This document shows, in pieces, positions 46,761-55,182 of a stretch of DNA of 64,000 bases. Source of the DNA: Alkalimonas collagenimarina (GTDB lineage: Bacteria; Pseudomonadota; Gammaproteobacteria; Enterobacterales; Alteromonadaceae). How positions within the stretch are numbered: the stretch's first letter is position 1; the number at the start of each line of letters is the position of its first letter. A program made the position numbers and the translations under genes. The notes under the pieces were generated by a model, which was not told the origin of the DNA, did not search any database, and saw nothing but the letters and a program-made list of their open reading frames with translations. The DNA is taken from assembly GCF_030717845.1 (NCBI RefSeq), contig NZ_JAUZVZ010000004.1, forward strand, positions 124,001 to 188,000. Direction: 5' to 3'.

Positions 46761-47768
46761 TCAAATGCCAGTGGCTTCCAGCATTGCAGCCATGTGTTGC
46801 AATGCTGGCAAGCCATAAATATCGGTGGCTTGCAGCGCCAGTGGATAACGCGGCAATTTGCCAAACTCCTGAGCAATTTGCTTAAGATGAAGTTGTTCCT
46901 GCTCACGACGCTGCGCCAAAAAAGCACCATCAGCGCTTAGAGGCAATATGCGATTAACCACTAAACCAGCCAATGGAAGTTTTTCTTGCTGTAAACTTTT
47001 TACCGCCCGAGCAGTTTCTAAAATAGGCAATTTTTCTGGAGTCAGTACAAACAGTAGGGCTGATTTTTTGTCATCCAACAGTACTTCACGGGTGCGTTGC
47101 AATAAACGCTGACGAGCCAATAAGGTTTCGGTAATGGCTTTGCTACGCTCATCCATGCCAGCCGTAGCATGTTCACTCGGGTCACCCATCGGGTTATCCA
47201 GATCGCGCCCGGCTTTAGGGGTTAAATGTTGCAGCACTCCGCCCAGTTTTTCTGAACGTTGATTCGCTTGCAACAACCCTTGAGTCCAAGCCGCCATAGC
47301 TTCTGGCAAAGTCAGCAAGCGAAGTGTATGGCCGGTTGGTGCGGTATCAAAAATCAGCAGATCATAGTCAGTGAGGCCAAGCTCTATGGTGTTTGCGATA
47401 CGCTCCAGCATAGCAGCCTCCTGCGCACCGGGCGATTGACGAGTCAGCCGCATCTGTCGCTCCACTTCGGCAAACATATCGGGCCGGGTAAACCGCTTTA
47501 ACTGGGCACTGACTTTGGCCAGATGCTGCTCGATTTCACGATCAGGGTCTAGTTCCAGCGCATCGAGATTCGGAGCCAATCGGGTGATGCGATCACCTAT
47601 GGGAGCACGATCAAATGCATCCGAAATGCTATGGGCCGGATCGGTCGATACCAGCAGTACTTTGCTGCCTCGTTGAGCAGCCAGCACGGCCAAAGCCGAA
47701 GCAACGGTAGTTTTACCCACCCCACCTTTGCCACCAATCAGCAGCAAGCGCTGCCCTTTTAACAGCAT
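46761..47768 (-). CDS. ArsA/Get3-family P-loop ATPase without cysteines
   Basis: A 335-residue cytoplasmic ATPase with the deviant Walker A GGKGGVGKTT, switch I VSTDPAHS and switch II-like FDTAPTGHTLRLL, so it belongs to ArsA/Get3. The whole sequence contains no cysteine, so neither the arsenite-binding Cys of ArsA nor the Cys pair of Get3 exists, and arsenical transport is unlikely. It is the third gene of an operon with CstA and a small cory-CC-star protein, its ATG (47768) overlapping the latter by about 10 bp. It may help insert, mature or control the membrane partner; this is inference. The frame extends to 47816, but MLLKG at 47768 is the natural start. Confidence 0.85.
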   Translation of the reverse strand: MLLKGQRLLLIGGKGGVGKTTVASALAVLAAQRGSKVLLVSTDPAHSISDAFDRAPIGDRITRLAPNLDALELDPDREIEQHLAKVSAQLKRFTRPDMFAEVERQMRLTRQSPGAQEAAMLERIANTIELGLTDYDLLIFDTAPTGHTLRLLTLPEAMAAWTQGLLQANQRSEKLGGVLQHLTPKAGRDLDNPMGDPSEHATAGMDERSKAITETLLARQRLLQRTREVLLDDKKSALLFVLTPEKLPILETARAVKSLQQEKLPLAGLVVNRILPLSADGAFLAQRREQEQLHLKQIAQEFGKLPRYPLALQATDIYGLPALQHMAAMLEATGI

Positions 47769-48031
47769 CGAAAGTGATCCAGCGGAGAGTGCTCCATACC
47801 CATACGTTGATGCCAATCATGAAAACGCTCCAGTAGTATAGGTTGTAGCTCCAGCGTGTAGTAACTGGCCGGGTTAGGAACTCCCATCATTTCTGAGAAC
47901 ACCAGTAGCATAAAAAGATCGTCCTGCTCGCGCTGTGCTCGGGCAATGGCCGAGCGATAAGGTGCATGGTACGCCTCTTCGGCATAAAAGCTGGCTTGGC
48001 GAAACCAAGCTTTAATCGCATCCAGTTTCAT
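47759..48031 (-). CDS. cory-CC-star protein (small partner of CstA)
   Basis: A 90-residue soluble protein, helical in appearance (KAWFRQASFYAEEAYHAPYRSAIARAQREQDDLFMLLVFSEMMGVPNPASYYTLELQPILLERF), ending in two cysteines directly before the stop (DHFRCC). This terminal Cys pair is the hallmark of the family I know as cory-CC-star, found beside CstA-type carriers. It overlaps cstA at its start (ATGA) and the ArsA-type gene at its end, so the three are tightly coupled. Function is unknown; the CC end could bind metal, a cofactor or a partner. Confidence 0.75.
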   Translation of the reverse strand: MKLDAIKAWFRQASFYAEEAYHAPYRSAIARAQREQDDLFMLLVFSEMMGVPNPASYYTLELQPILLERFHDWHQRMGMEHSPLDHFRCC

Positions 48032-49710
48032 GATTTGTCTACCACGGCTTTATTGGCTTTAATTTGTTTGGTTAAAGCCGAGCTTGACTCCAAAATCACC
48101 AAAATAGCAGCCGCCAAAATAATGATATCCAGCGTAAACAGGAACCAGTCTTCGTTGTCGTAAAAGCTCTTTAGCTGAATAAGTAGTCCCAACGTGGTCA
48201 TGCAAAGTAGGAACAATAAGGGTGCAAGTGTGTACCACATCGGCCGTCCCAACTTGACCAGCATCACGGTAATAACCAGTAGCGTTAACCCCGCAAGCAA
48301 TTGATTGGTGGTACCAAATAGTGGCCAAATCAGCATACCACCTGCTCCATCGCCACCAGCGCCAAAAGCCAGCAACAAGCAGCAGCCTACAGCCAGCAAA
48401 GTAGCGGGTAAGGTTTTTTGCATCCAGCCGATACGATAAATGCTGCCCCACTCCTGAAAGATATAACGCTGCAAGCGCAGGCCTGTATCCATGGTGGTAC
48501 CAGCAAAAAGTACCACCATCACCGTAAGCAGAGTCTGTGCCATCACCGTATCAAGCCCCAACCCTTGCTGCAGAATATTGGCGCCACCGCGAATAAAAGC
48601 GGCCACTCCACCCTCACCAAAATTGTGGTAAATGGCTTGCCAATCCGCCAGGGTAGCAAAGCCTGCGCTTACCGCAATAATGGCAGCTAGCGCTAGCGCA
48701 CCTTCCCCAACCGCGCCAAAATAACCTACAAAACGTACATCAGGCTCTTTATCCAGTTGTTTGGAGGTGGTACCACTGGCAACCAAGCCATGAAAGCCAG
48801 AAATAGCGCCACAGGCAATGGTGACAAACAACAAAGGAATAAGTGAAGGTGTGCCTTCTGGCACCTCGGTATTAAAGGCAGGCGCCACCACATCCGGGCT
48901 GGCAATCAACACCGCGCCATACAATAAGCCCAAACCAATAAACAATTGAATACCATTGATGTAATCGCGTGGTTGCAGCAACACCCACACAGGCAGCAAA
49001 GACGCAATCGCAGCGTAGACAAACAACAGCACAATCCAGCTTTGGCGATCCGACAAACCAAGCATGGTTTCTGCTGGCAAGGAGAACGGCAACATAGGGC
49101 CAAGATAAATCATGGCGTATAACGCAGAAACACCTAATACCGTAACCATCAGCAGGCCAATAACTTTACGATATATCAACTGGCCGATAATCAGTGCTAC
49201 CACAATAGCCCCCCACACCGGCAATGGAGCACTGGGGAAGTTAATCAGTTGATTGGCAATCACCACGGCAAAAACCGCATTCACCATCAAGAGCACCAGA
49301 AATATCACGATCATAAAAATACTTCGGGCGCGATTACCGACAATATCCCCCGTTAAAGCGCCTATAGAACGTGCTTTGTTGCGACTACTCGCCCAGATGG
49401 CACCAGCATCATGCACTCCGGCAAAGAAAATAGTACCAAACACTACCCAAAGAAAAGCCGGCACCCAGCCCCAAATTACGGCGATGGCAGGGCCAAGTAT
49501 CGGCGCAGCCCCAGCTACTGAGGTAAAATGATGGCCCCACAGAATGTATTTGTTGGTCGGCACATAATCGACCCCATCCTGCAGCTCGTGCGCCGGAGTT
49601 CGAAAGTTGGGATCGACTTTAAAAATCTTTTCGCAGATAAACTTCGAGTAAACAAAATAGCCCAGCGCCATAGCACCAAGCCCCATCAGCATTAAAAAGA
49701 CCGCATTCAT
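48028..49710 (-). CDS. cstA: CstA family carrier (carbon starvation protein type)
   Basis: A 560-residue inner-membrane protein with about 16 hydrophobic segments. Conserved CstA stretches are present: NKYILWGHHFTSVAGAAPILGPA, GAIWASSRNKARSIG, GFHGLVASGTTSKQLDKEPD and WPLFGTTNQLLAGL. The family imports small compounds such as pyruvate or peptides. It is shorter than E. coli CstA (701 aa) and closer to the 550-600-residue branch that travels with cory-CC-star and ArsA-type genes. Its TGA overlaps the ATG of the next gene. The exact substrate is not known. Confidence 0.9.
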   Translation of the reverse strand: MNAVFLMLMGLGAMALGYFVYSKFICEKIFKVDPNFRTPAHELQDGVDYVPTNKYILWGHHFTSVAGAAPILGPAIAVIWGWVPAFLWVVFGTIFFAGVHDAGAIWASSRNKARSIGALTGDIVGNRARSIFMIVIFLVLLMVNAVFAVVIANQLINFPSAPLPVWGAIVVALIIGQLIYRKVIGLLMVTVLGVSALYAMIYLGPMLPFSLPAETMLGLSDRQSWIVLLFVYAAIASLLPVWVLLQPRDYINGIQLFIGLGLLYGAVLIASPDVVAPAFNTEVPEGTPSLIPLLFVTIACGAISGFHGLVASGTTSKQLDKEPDVRFVGYFGAVGEGALALAAIIAVSAGFATLADWQAIYHNFGEGGVAAFIRGGANILQQGLGLDTVMAQTLLTVMVVLFAGTTMDTGLRLQRYIFQEWGSIYRIGWMQKTLPATLLAVGCCLLLAFGAGGDGAGGMLIWPLFGTTNQLLAGLTLLVITVMLVKLGRPMWYTLAPLLFLLCMTTLGLLIQLKSFYDNEDWFLFTLDIIILAAAILVILESSSALTKQIKANKAVVDKS

Positions 49711-49818
49711 GCAACCACCTCTGGCTGGAGTTTTTCTTTAACCAGCATGATACAGCAGCTGGCCGATGGCAAGTATTCGACCAAGGGCGAATATATCAAA
49801 AGCCTGTGCTCCTGCAAC

Positions 49819-49849
49819 AAAACCCCGCGCCGCTAAGGCAAATCGGCGC
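49819..49849 (-). terminator. Probable Rho-independent terminator of the GFA-family transcript
   Basis: On the minus strand GCGCCG and CGGCGC form a 6-bp stem around an 11-base loop, followed by GGGGTTTTGTT. It lies about 100 bp after the GFA-family stop and before cstA, so it would separate the two minus-strand units. The T run is interrupted, so confidence is moderate. Confidence 0.42.
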
Positions 49850-49946
49850 AATAGAGCCAAGTCTTGTGAGTGTTTAATGGTTATCATGGTTAGGCTTGTT
49901 GCACTCAAATACCATCGGCTGATAGATTAAGTCAGCAAATTCCGCA

Positions 49947-50351
49947 CTATCGCCCCGGCTCGTGGCCATCGTAGCGTGGTAATTCAGCATCTAAATCATC
50001 CCAATTGGCTCGGGATGAGACAAAATTGTGCGATAGTGGCCGTTCCGAAATATCCGAATCTAAAATACCAAGTCGAAGTCGCACTCTGTCTGGAGCCTGT
50101 TCATTACTGCTGTAAATGGGCGATGCACAAATACCACAAAAATGGCGCTTTTTACCCGGTGCGGTTTCATAGTAACGGACGCTCTCCTGCCCACTAGTAA
50201 TCAACAAACCTTTGCTGGCGACAAAACCATTGGTGGCATAAGCCGTGCCACTGCTTTTGCGACACTTTGAGCAATGGCAATGAATAACAGCGTCTATTGG
50301 CCCATGCAGCTCTAAAGTCACTTTGCCACACAGACAACTTCCCTGATACAT
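49947..50351 (-). CDS. GFA family (DUF636) zinc-binding protein
   Basis: A 134-residue cytoplasmic protein of the glutathione-dependent formaldehyde-activating (GFA/CENP-V) fold. The expected zinc ligands are visible: C6-x-C8, C25-x-C27-xx-C30 and C72-xx-C75. Most members have no tested reaction; some handle glutathione adducts. It lies 54 bp after a small hypothetical gene on the same strand. Confidence 0.87.
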   Translation of the reverse strand: MYQGSCLCGKVTLELHGPIDAVIHCHCSKCRKSSGTAYATNGFVASKGLLITSGQESVRYYETAPGKKRHFCGICASPIYSSNEQAPDRVRLRLGILDSDISERPLSHNFVSSRANWDDLDAELPRYDGHEPGR

Positions 50352-50405
50352 AGTTTTCCTCGTAATAAATATTACTAAAATGGCTACCGGCCCATCAGTC
50401 AGGCA

Positions 50406-50678
50406 TTACTGCACTATTTCTGTGACAGTCCGGGCATTGGCGCGCTCGATGATTTTTACCAACACGGACTGAATGGCTTCATCCTGGCGCACATCACCAC
50501 TGCTACTGGTAAAGCGCTGCTCCTGGACTTCCGCGCCTTCCTCGGCAATAAAGCCCACCACCACCTCGGTGGCGCAATCGGCGGTAGTACCAAAATACGC
50601 CAAGGTAATTTGCGGGTAACCATCAAACCCTTTATTCACTTGTTTTGCGATGCGTTTTTTTGCTTTGTCCAGTTGCAT
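50406..50678 (-). CDS. Small protein of unknown function
   Basis: A 90-residue protein I do not recognise. It has a basic start (MQLDKAKKRIAKQVNKGF), one Cys and an alternating pattern suggesting an alpha/beta fold (ITLAYFGTTADCATEVVVGFIAEEGAEVQEQRF), then a helix (DEAIQSVLVKIIERANA). No signal or membrane segment. AAGG precedes the ATG. It lies between the FAD oxidoreductase and the GFA gene on the same strand. Confidence 0.6.
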   Translation of the reverse strand: MQLDKAKKRIAKQVNKGFDGYPQITLAYFGTTADCATEVVVGFIAEEGAEVQEQRFTSSSGDVRQDEAIQSVLVKIIERANARTVTEIVQ

Positions 50679-50770
50679 ACTGCAGCCTTACTCTGATGTG
50701 GTATGACAAAACTATACCACCAAATTGAACCGATCATCGCAATATACACCTCGAATGCCACTATCAATAC

Positions 50771-52033
50771 TCAGGGCATGTTGATAGCGTCTACCACCGC
50801 ATTGGCAGAGCGCACGGCCGATTCCAGCAACGGCACACCTTCATAGGCCCAGGAGCCACAAAAGAATACTTTACGCCCAGGTTGGCGATGCCATTGGCCA
50901 AGTGCTTCATGCACCCGGGCCGTACCAGAGTGCACCACAGCGCGATCAAGCGGTACCCGGGCGATGACGGTGTCCGCTGCCGGCTCAAACAATGGGTTCC
51001 AGGTTTGAAACACCGACGTTTTGCCCTTCATGGTGGGCTCGACCTCGTTCACCCAGACAGTGAACATATTTCGCTCCAGTGCCTTATCCATCTGAAAATT
51101 CAGTGCAGTCCAGTCCTGTTTGTGTAAAGGCATAAAACGTTCGTCCTGATGCACCCAGAGCTCGCCCGAGTCGAAGCCAATGGTGCCCAGCATGGCCTTT
51201 TCACCGGCAAATTGCTTATCATCCAGAAAGCTCAACTGATTGGCTTGTGTCGCTACTATTGCCCGATCGAACATGCCACCTTCACCGCGTTTGTTATACA
51301 CCTGCACCCCATGCTCATTTTCTTCAACTTGTACCACCGGGCTACCGCTATACAAAGGCAAATCTTTGGTCAGCTCTTTTACCAGCGCCGGAGTACCGCC
51401 CTTCAGACGGCAGAGTCCACCATGATGAAGAATGCCATGCAGCAATAACAGCAATTGCGCCGCTGGCCACTGCAACAGGTGTTTTTCTTCGCAAGTGCAA
51501 ATAGTCGTCAGGATAGGCAGCACTAGCCCTCGCCAGAACAACCGATCAAAATTATGCTGCTGCAGTAATTCGCCCAGCGTGGCATCGGTCGCTGCATTGG
51601 TATTGTTATGTTCAAGCTTGCGGGTCAATCGCTGCAGTTGCCAGATACCCAGGCCTATACGCAAAGCCTTACTGTTCAGGTAGCGCCAGGAGCCAACGAA
51701 AGGCCAGCCCAGCAACGGTAGTTCGCCACTACGAAACCAGGTATGGCGGTTGCTCCAACTGCAGGAAGTAAAGGTACGAACATCGAAAGTAGCCACGCCA
51801 ACTTCTTTGGCCAATTGCAATACGCTGGGCCAGCTTGCAGGGCTCATGACGCGCAACGGCACATCCACCAGGCCACCATCAACCGTTAGCGAGTGAGCAT
51901 CCATACCGTGGCTATCCTGAGCTTCAAACACAGTGACATCGTGGCCAGCACGGCGCGCCCGATACGCCGCCGCCAACCCAGCCATACCGCTGCCAATCAC
52001 CGCTATGGAACAGGTATTCTCATGCTCAGCCAT
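50771..52033 (-). CDS. FAD-dependent amine-oxidase-like oxidoreductase
   Basis: A 420-residue flavoprotein with an N-terminal Rossmann motif GSGMAGLAAAYRARRAGHDVTVFEA, a second conserved GGLVDVPLRVM region and a C-terminal FAD segment (VFFCGSWAYEGVPLLESAVRSANAVV). It belongs to the NAD(P)-binding amine-oxidase family that includes desaturase-like enzymes. Substrate unknown. ATG 52033 follows AAGGA; upstream in-frame starts at 52051 and 52084 are possible. It starts 66 bp after the PhzF-family stop on the same strand. Confidence 0.82.
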   Translation of the reverse strand: MAEHENTCSIAVIGSGMAGLAAAYRARRAGHDVTVFEAQDSHGMDAHSLTVDGGLVDVPLRVMSPASWPSVLQLAKEVGVATFDVRTFTSCSWSNRHTWFRSGELPLLGWPFVGSWRYLNSKALRIGLGIWQLQRLTRKLEHNNTNAATDATLGELLQQHNFDRLFWRGLVLPILTTICTCEEKHLLQWPAAQLLLLLHGILHHGGLCRLKGGTPALVKELTKDLPLYSGSPVVQVEENEHGVQVYNKRGEGGMFDRAIVATQANQLSFLDDKQFAGEKAMLGTIGFDSGELWVHQDERFMPLHKQDWTALNFQMDKALERNMFTVWVNEVEPTMKGKTSVFQTWNPLFEPAADTVIARVPLDRAVVHSGTARVHEALGQWHRQPGRKVFFCGSWAYEGVPLLESAVRSANAVVDAINMP

Positions 52034-52099
52034 CGCTTTTGTTCCTTGCATATTGAATGTATGCCCAGCACCAAAATACCACAAGCAAGGGTGTATAGC

Positions 52100-52874
52100 C
52101 TATACGCGTTCTTTCACCAGTGCGCGGATCAGAATTGCTTCAGCCGACTCTTTTTCAATCTTAAAAAAACCACCAGCACTGGAAAGCTGGTGCGCCTGCA
52201 GTGAGGTTTTGCCTAGTTTATCAAACCAATAGGGTGCCAAAGAACACTGCGCCGACCCTGTTGCTACATCTTCGGCAATCCCCGATTTTGGCGTAAAATA
52301 ACGTAGCACGTACTCGCCTGCAGCACTTTGGGCTGTCAGGATCAGTGCATGGAAGTCGTTCATTTGTTCAATCAGCGCCAGATCTGGCTGAAAGTCCCTC
52401 ACCGCCTGCCCGGATCCCAGCACCACCACTAAATCCCTGGTGCTAAACACATCCACCGGCGCAAGCCCCAGTGCTTTTAGGAAAGGCGTAATGCTACAAG
52501 GCTGAGCTTGCCAGGTTGGCAGCCTGATTTGATAGCATCCGGTTTGCTCGGTTATAACCACATTACCATGGCTACTTTGCAACAAGACCTCGTTTCGCTG
52601 AAAGCGACTGAGCAAAGCAGCACCTGCGGCTAAGCTGCCATGGCCGCACAGGTTGATTTCAGCAACCACGGTAAACCAGCGCACAAAGTGCCCGTCAGTA
52701 TTTGACACGACAAAAGACGTCACTGGCTGTGCCAGCTGCTGAGCCATTGCCAGCAATTCAGCATCACTTAGCCAATGCTCCAGCACTACCACAGCACAAG
52801 GGTTGCCAGAGGCAGGTTTATCAGCAGCGTTATTGCAGAAAACATCGTAAATAGAAGCGTTGATACAGCACCAT
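52100..52874 (-). CDS. PhzF family isomerase-like protein with apparent N-terminal frameshift
   Basis: The frame 52100-52792 (230 aa from a GTG) lacks the usual N-terminus. In that same frame upstream I read YDVFCNNAADKPASGNPCAVVVLEHW, a good PhzF start, but with no ATG, GTG or TTG before the stop. An ATG at 52874 with AAGGA upstream gives MVLYQRFY in the next frame, and removing one base from the three-A run at 52849-52851 (three T on the coding strand) joins them as MVLYQRFYYDVFC. Other PhzF landmarks are present (LCGHGSLAAGAAL, RYFTPKSGIAEDVATGSAQCSLAPYW). The catalytic Glu of the xSETxF motif appears as Val (QPVTSFV). It may be a pseudogene, a sequencing error or a degenerate paralogue. 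Confidence 0.7.
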
Positions 52875-53002
52875 CCTTGATTGAGTTGTTGGCAGAGTAA
52901 AACGATAGCTAAGAGGAACGCTCAGTGCCTTCAGCTTGCGTTAAAATCTGTACCATACTGTAATTATTGGATAAAAACTACTGAAGTTAATTTTTAAGCC
53001 CG

Positions 53003-53569
53003 CTAGTGGCTGGCGGCAAATTGTTTTACCAGGCCAGCAACCCGCTGCCCCAGATAGTACGCTGTACGTAAATCCGTTTCGTGCACCTTGCCATCCGCCG
53101 ATTGAGCAATTAAACCCGATTGTGCCCCCAGCCGATTGCGCTGCTCTGCATCGTAGCCACCAGGCAGATCCAGACTGGCCCACAGCATGCCATGCTGGCT
53201 GGCGAAGACTTGCAGGTACTGGATGGTACTTAACTGATCGCCACTTAGATTTACCCCAATGGTAAAGCCTGCGGCAATTTTATCAGCCCATACTTTTTCG
53301 GCCCATAGCTCGCCTGTGGCATCGGCAAAAGCTTTAAATTGGGCCGAAACAGAGCCCATATAGGTGGGCGAACCAAACACCAGCGCATCAGCACTGGTTA
53401 ATTGCTGCAGCAACCCGGTATTGCGAAAACGCCCTTCCACAATATCTGCACCAACAATTTCAGCCTGAATCACTTCCACACCAGGCTGCTGTGCTGCCCC
53501 CTCAGCAATAGTCTGGGCTAGCTGCTTAGTACTACCTGTAGCGGAATGAAAAACAACAGCAACTTTCAT
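53003..53569 (-). CDS. Flavodoxin / WrbA-like NAD(P)H:quinone oxidoreductase family protein
   Basis: A 188-residue cytoplasmic flavoprotein. The FMN phosphate loop is FHSATGSTKQLA and the second FMN site is FGSPTYMGSVSAQFKAF, as in WrbA and flavodoxin-like quinone reductases. Two-electron quinone reduction would avoid redox cycling. Its ATG shares one base with the stop of the VOC gene, and both are read from a SoxR-type promoter, so a role in defence against redox-active compounds is likely. WrbA activity itself is inferred. Confidence 0.83.
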   Translation of the reverse strand: MKVAVVFHSATGSTKQLAQTIAEGAAQQPGVEVIQAEIVGADIVEGRFRNTGLLQQLTSADALVFGSPTYMGSVSAQFKAFADATGELWAEKVWADKIAAGFTIGVNLSGDQLSTIQYLQVFASQHGMLWASLDLPGGYDAEQRNRLGAQSGLIAQSADGKVHETDLRTAYYLGQRVAGLVKQFAASH

Positions 53570-54024
53570 TACATCACCTCCTGCTGCTGTGCGTGTTGCA
53601 AATTCATTTCCCGATTTAGATTGCGCTCGGCCGGCATATCACTCAGATACTCCACAAACTCCACTTCAAAACCAGCCGGGTCGATAAAGTAGACGTTTTT
53701 ACGAAATGGCTCCGTAGAGCCCGCTTTGGCAATGGCATAACCAGCGTTATTTAACCGGGCAATCACGGCATCAAGATTAGCAGTAACATAAGCAAAATGT
53801 GCCAACCCGACGCTATGGCCTTCCAGTTCACGGTTTCCGCCTTCGCCGTTATCGCTTAGTGCCAGATAATGATAATCATCGCCAAAGTGCAGCCATTTTC
53901 GTGGCTTGCCATACCAATCGCCGTAGCCCTTATCCCGTACCCGCCAATGCGGAAAAGCTGCCCGGTAAAATTTCAGCATGGCATCGATATCAGTCACCAC
54001 CAGGTTCACATGTTCTAAGTACAT
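53569..54024 (-). CDS. VOC family (glyoxalase/bleomycin resistance-like) protein
   Basis: A 151-residue cytoplasmic protein with two beta-alpha-beta-beta-beta units: MYLEHVNLVVTDIDAMLKFYRAAF and VGLAHFAYVTANLDAVIARLNNAGY, with metal-ligand-type His (H5, and the His of AHFAYV) and a C-terminal Glu in FEVEFVEYL. It could be a lyase, dioxygenase or binding protein for toxic compounds. It is the first gene after a SoxR-box promoter, is followed directly by the flavodoxin gene, and is divergent from soxR. AAGGAGA precedes the start. Confidence 0.83.
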   Translation of the reverse strand: MYLEHVNLVVTDIDAMLKFYRAAFPHWRVRDKGYGDWYGKPRKWLHFGDDYHYLALSDNGEGGNRELEGHSVGLAHFAYVTANLDAVIARLNNAGYAIAKAGSTEPFRKNVYFIDPAGFEVEFVEYLSDMPAERNLNREMNLQHAQQQEVM

Positions 54025-54053
54025 AAAAGTCTCCTTGCATTAAGTCGACCGTC

Positions 54054-54084
54054 AGGTTAAAACCTCAACAATGATTGAGGTAAA
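54054..54084 (-). promoter_or_regulatory. SoxR-controlled promoter (SoxR box in a 19-bp spacer)
   Basis: CCTCAA-N6-TTGAGG at 54063-54080 has the same arms as the E. coli soxS operator. On the minus strand the -35 TTTACC (54084-54079) and -10 TAACCT (54059-54054) are separated by exactly 19 bp, the over-long spacing that MerR-type activators untwist. The layout equals the soxS promoter. It drives the VOC and flavodoxin genes and lies about 45 bp upstream of the divergent soxR start. Confidence 0.85.
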
Positions 54085-54126
54085 GTGTTTTTTGAAAAAA
54101 AAGCTGAAAAAATTCAGGAGCAAATG

Positions 54127-54606
54127 ATGACAGAAGCTATCTGGAGTGTCGGTGTGGTGGCAAAACGTTGTGGGGTAAAAGTCAGTACGCTGCATTTTTA
54201 CGAGCAACAAGGCCTGATCCAAAGCTGGCGTAATGCCGGCAATCAACGGCGCTACAAACCAGAAGTGCTGCGGCGGATTTCGGTGATCAAAGCAGCGCAG
54301 AAAGTCGGCGTCAGCCTGGAGGAGATTAAGCAGGCTTTCTTATCCTTACCCAATAACCGTACCCCAACGCTGGAAGACTGGCAGCTGCTTTCCAAAAACT
54401 GGCAACGCATGCTGGATGGCCGCATTGCCTACTTGCAAACACTGCGCAACAACCTGACCGGCTGCATCGGCTGCGGCTGCCTTAGCATGGCCAAATGCCC
54501 GCTTTACAACCCAGACGATACACTGGCAGCCTCAGGCAGCGGCCCGGTGATCCTGGATCAGGCAGAGCAAGAGGCATTGGCCAAAAAACCTGAAGCCAGC
54601 GATTAA
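54127..54606 (+). CDS. soxR: Redox-sensitive MerR-family activator SoxR
   Basis: A 159-residue dimeric regulator with a MerR winged helix (WSVGVVAKRCGVKVSTLHFYEQQGLIQSWRNAGNQRRY), a dimerisation helix and the [2Fe-2S] motif C113-xx-C116-x-C118-x5-C124 within TGCIGCGCLSMAKCP. Oxidation of the cluster, often by redox-cycling compounds, turns it into an activator. No soxS is visible; the SoxR box controls the divergent VOC-flavodoxin genes directly, as in most non-enteric bacteria. AGGAG precedes two adjacent ATGs (54124, 54127); the second has the better spacing. Confidence 0.95.
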   Translation: MTEAIWSVGVVAKRCGVKVSTLHFYEQQGLIQSWRNAGNQRRYKPEVLRRISVIKAAQKVGVSLEEIKQAFLSLPNNRTPTLEDWQLLSKNWQRMLDGRIAYLQTLRNNLTGCIGCGCLSMAKCPLYNPDDTLAASGSGPVILDQAEQEALAKKPEASD

Positions 54607-54737
54607 ATTCTGTTGGCGGCTTTCGCTGCAGGAAGACTTAGGCTTGCCATTCGCATGCCACTGTTCTTTACTGAACAGATCCCAGGCTAAAAGATAAACT
54701 GACGGCTGAAACAATACAGCCCAAGGATTATAAAGAC

Positions 54738-55097
54738 ATGACCTACGACGAGTTTAATCAATTTTGCGGTGCTTTTCCTGCAACCAGCTATGTGATGCAA
54801 TGGGGGAACTCCCACGTCTGGAAAGTGGCTGGTAAGGTGTTTGCGATTGGCGGCTGGAGCAAAGCTCAACAGCCAGCTTATACCTTTAAAACCTCAGAGC
54901 TGAACTATGAATTCCTTTGCCAAAAAGATGGCTATATCCCCGCCCCCTACTTTGCCAATCGCGGCATGAAGTGGATCCAACAAACGGATACAGCAGGCCC
55001 GCTGGATGAAGAGCTCAGGTATTATTTATCTGAGTCCTACCAGTTGGTGGTGGCGGGTTTAAGTAAGTCGAAGCAAAAAGAAATAGGATCCCAGTAA
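54738..55097 (+). CDS. MmcQ/YjbR family DNA-binding-like protein
   Basis: A 119-residue cytoplasmic protein of the YjbR fold: MTYDEFNQFCGAFPATSYVMQWGNSHVWKVAGKVFAIGGW, then YTFKTSELNYEFLCQ and a C-terminal helix LSESYQLVVAGLSK. The family is called DNA-binding from a CyaY-like structure, but no target or reaction is established. It lies alone, 131 bp after soxR, with a convergent neighbour. Confidence 0.85.
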   Translation: MTYDEFNQFCGAFPATSYVMQWGNSHVWKVAGKVFAIGGWSKAQQPAYTFKTSELNYEFLCQKDGYIPAPYFANRGMKWIQQTDTAGPLDEELRYYLSESYQLVVAGLSKSKQKEIGSQ

Positions 55098-55133
55098 ACT
55101 CACGCTGAAGTACGATGAAATGAACGGCCAGAA

Positions 55134-55168
55134 CCATGCAGTAACAAAGTACTTTTGCTACTGCATGG
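55134..55168. terminator. Long hairpin between convergent yjbR-like and RND genes
   Basis: A perfect 10-bp outer stem, CCATGCAGTA with TACTGCATGG, continues after one mismatch as CAAAG/TTTTG around the loop TAC. T-rich and A-rich parts lie inside the stem. It sits between the ends of convergent genes and probably terminates both, though no T run follows. Confidence 0.5.
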
Positions 55169-55182
55169 CTAATACGCTGCGT

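Noticed and set aside
46761-47768. Arsenite resistance ATPase
   Set aside because: No cysteine in the protein and no arsB, arsC or arsR nearby; the operon partner is CstA.
52100-52874. Phenazine biosynthesis
   Set aside because: PhzF-family proteins are widespread; there are no phzA, B, C, D, E or G genes, and the active-site Glu looks lost.
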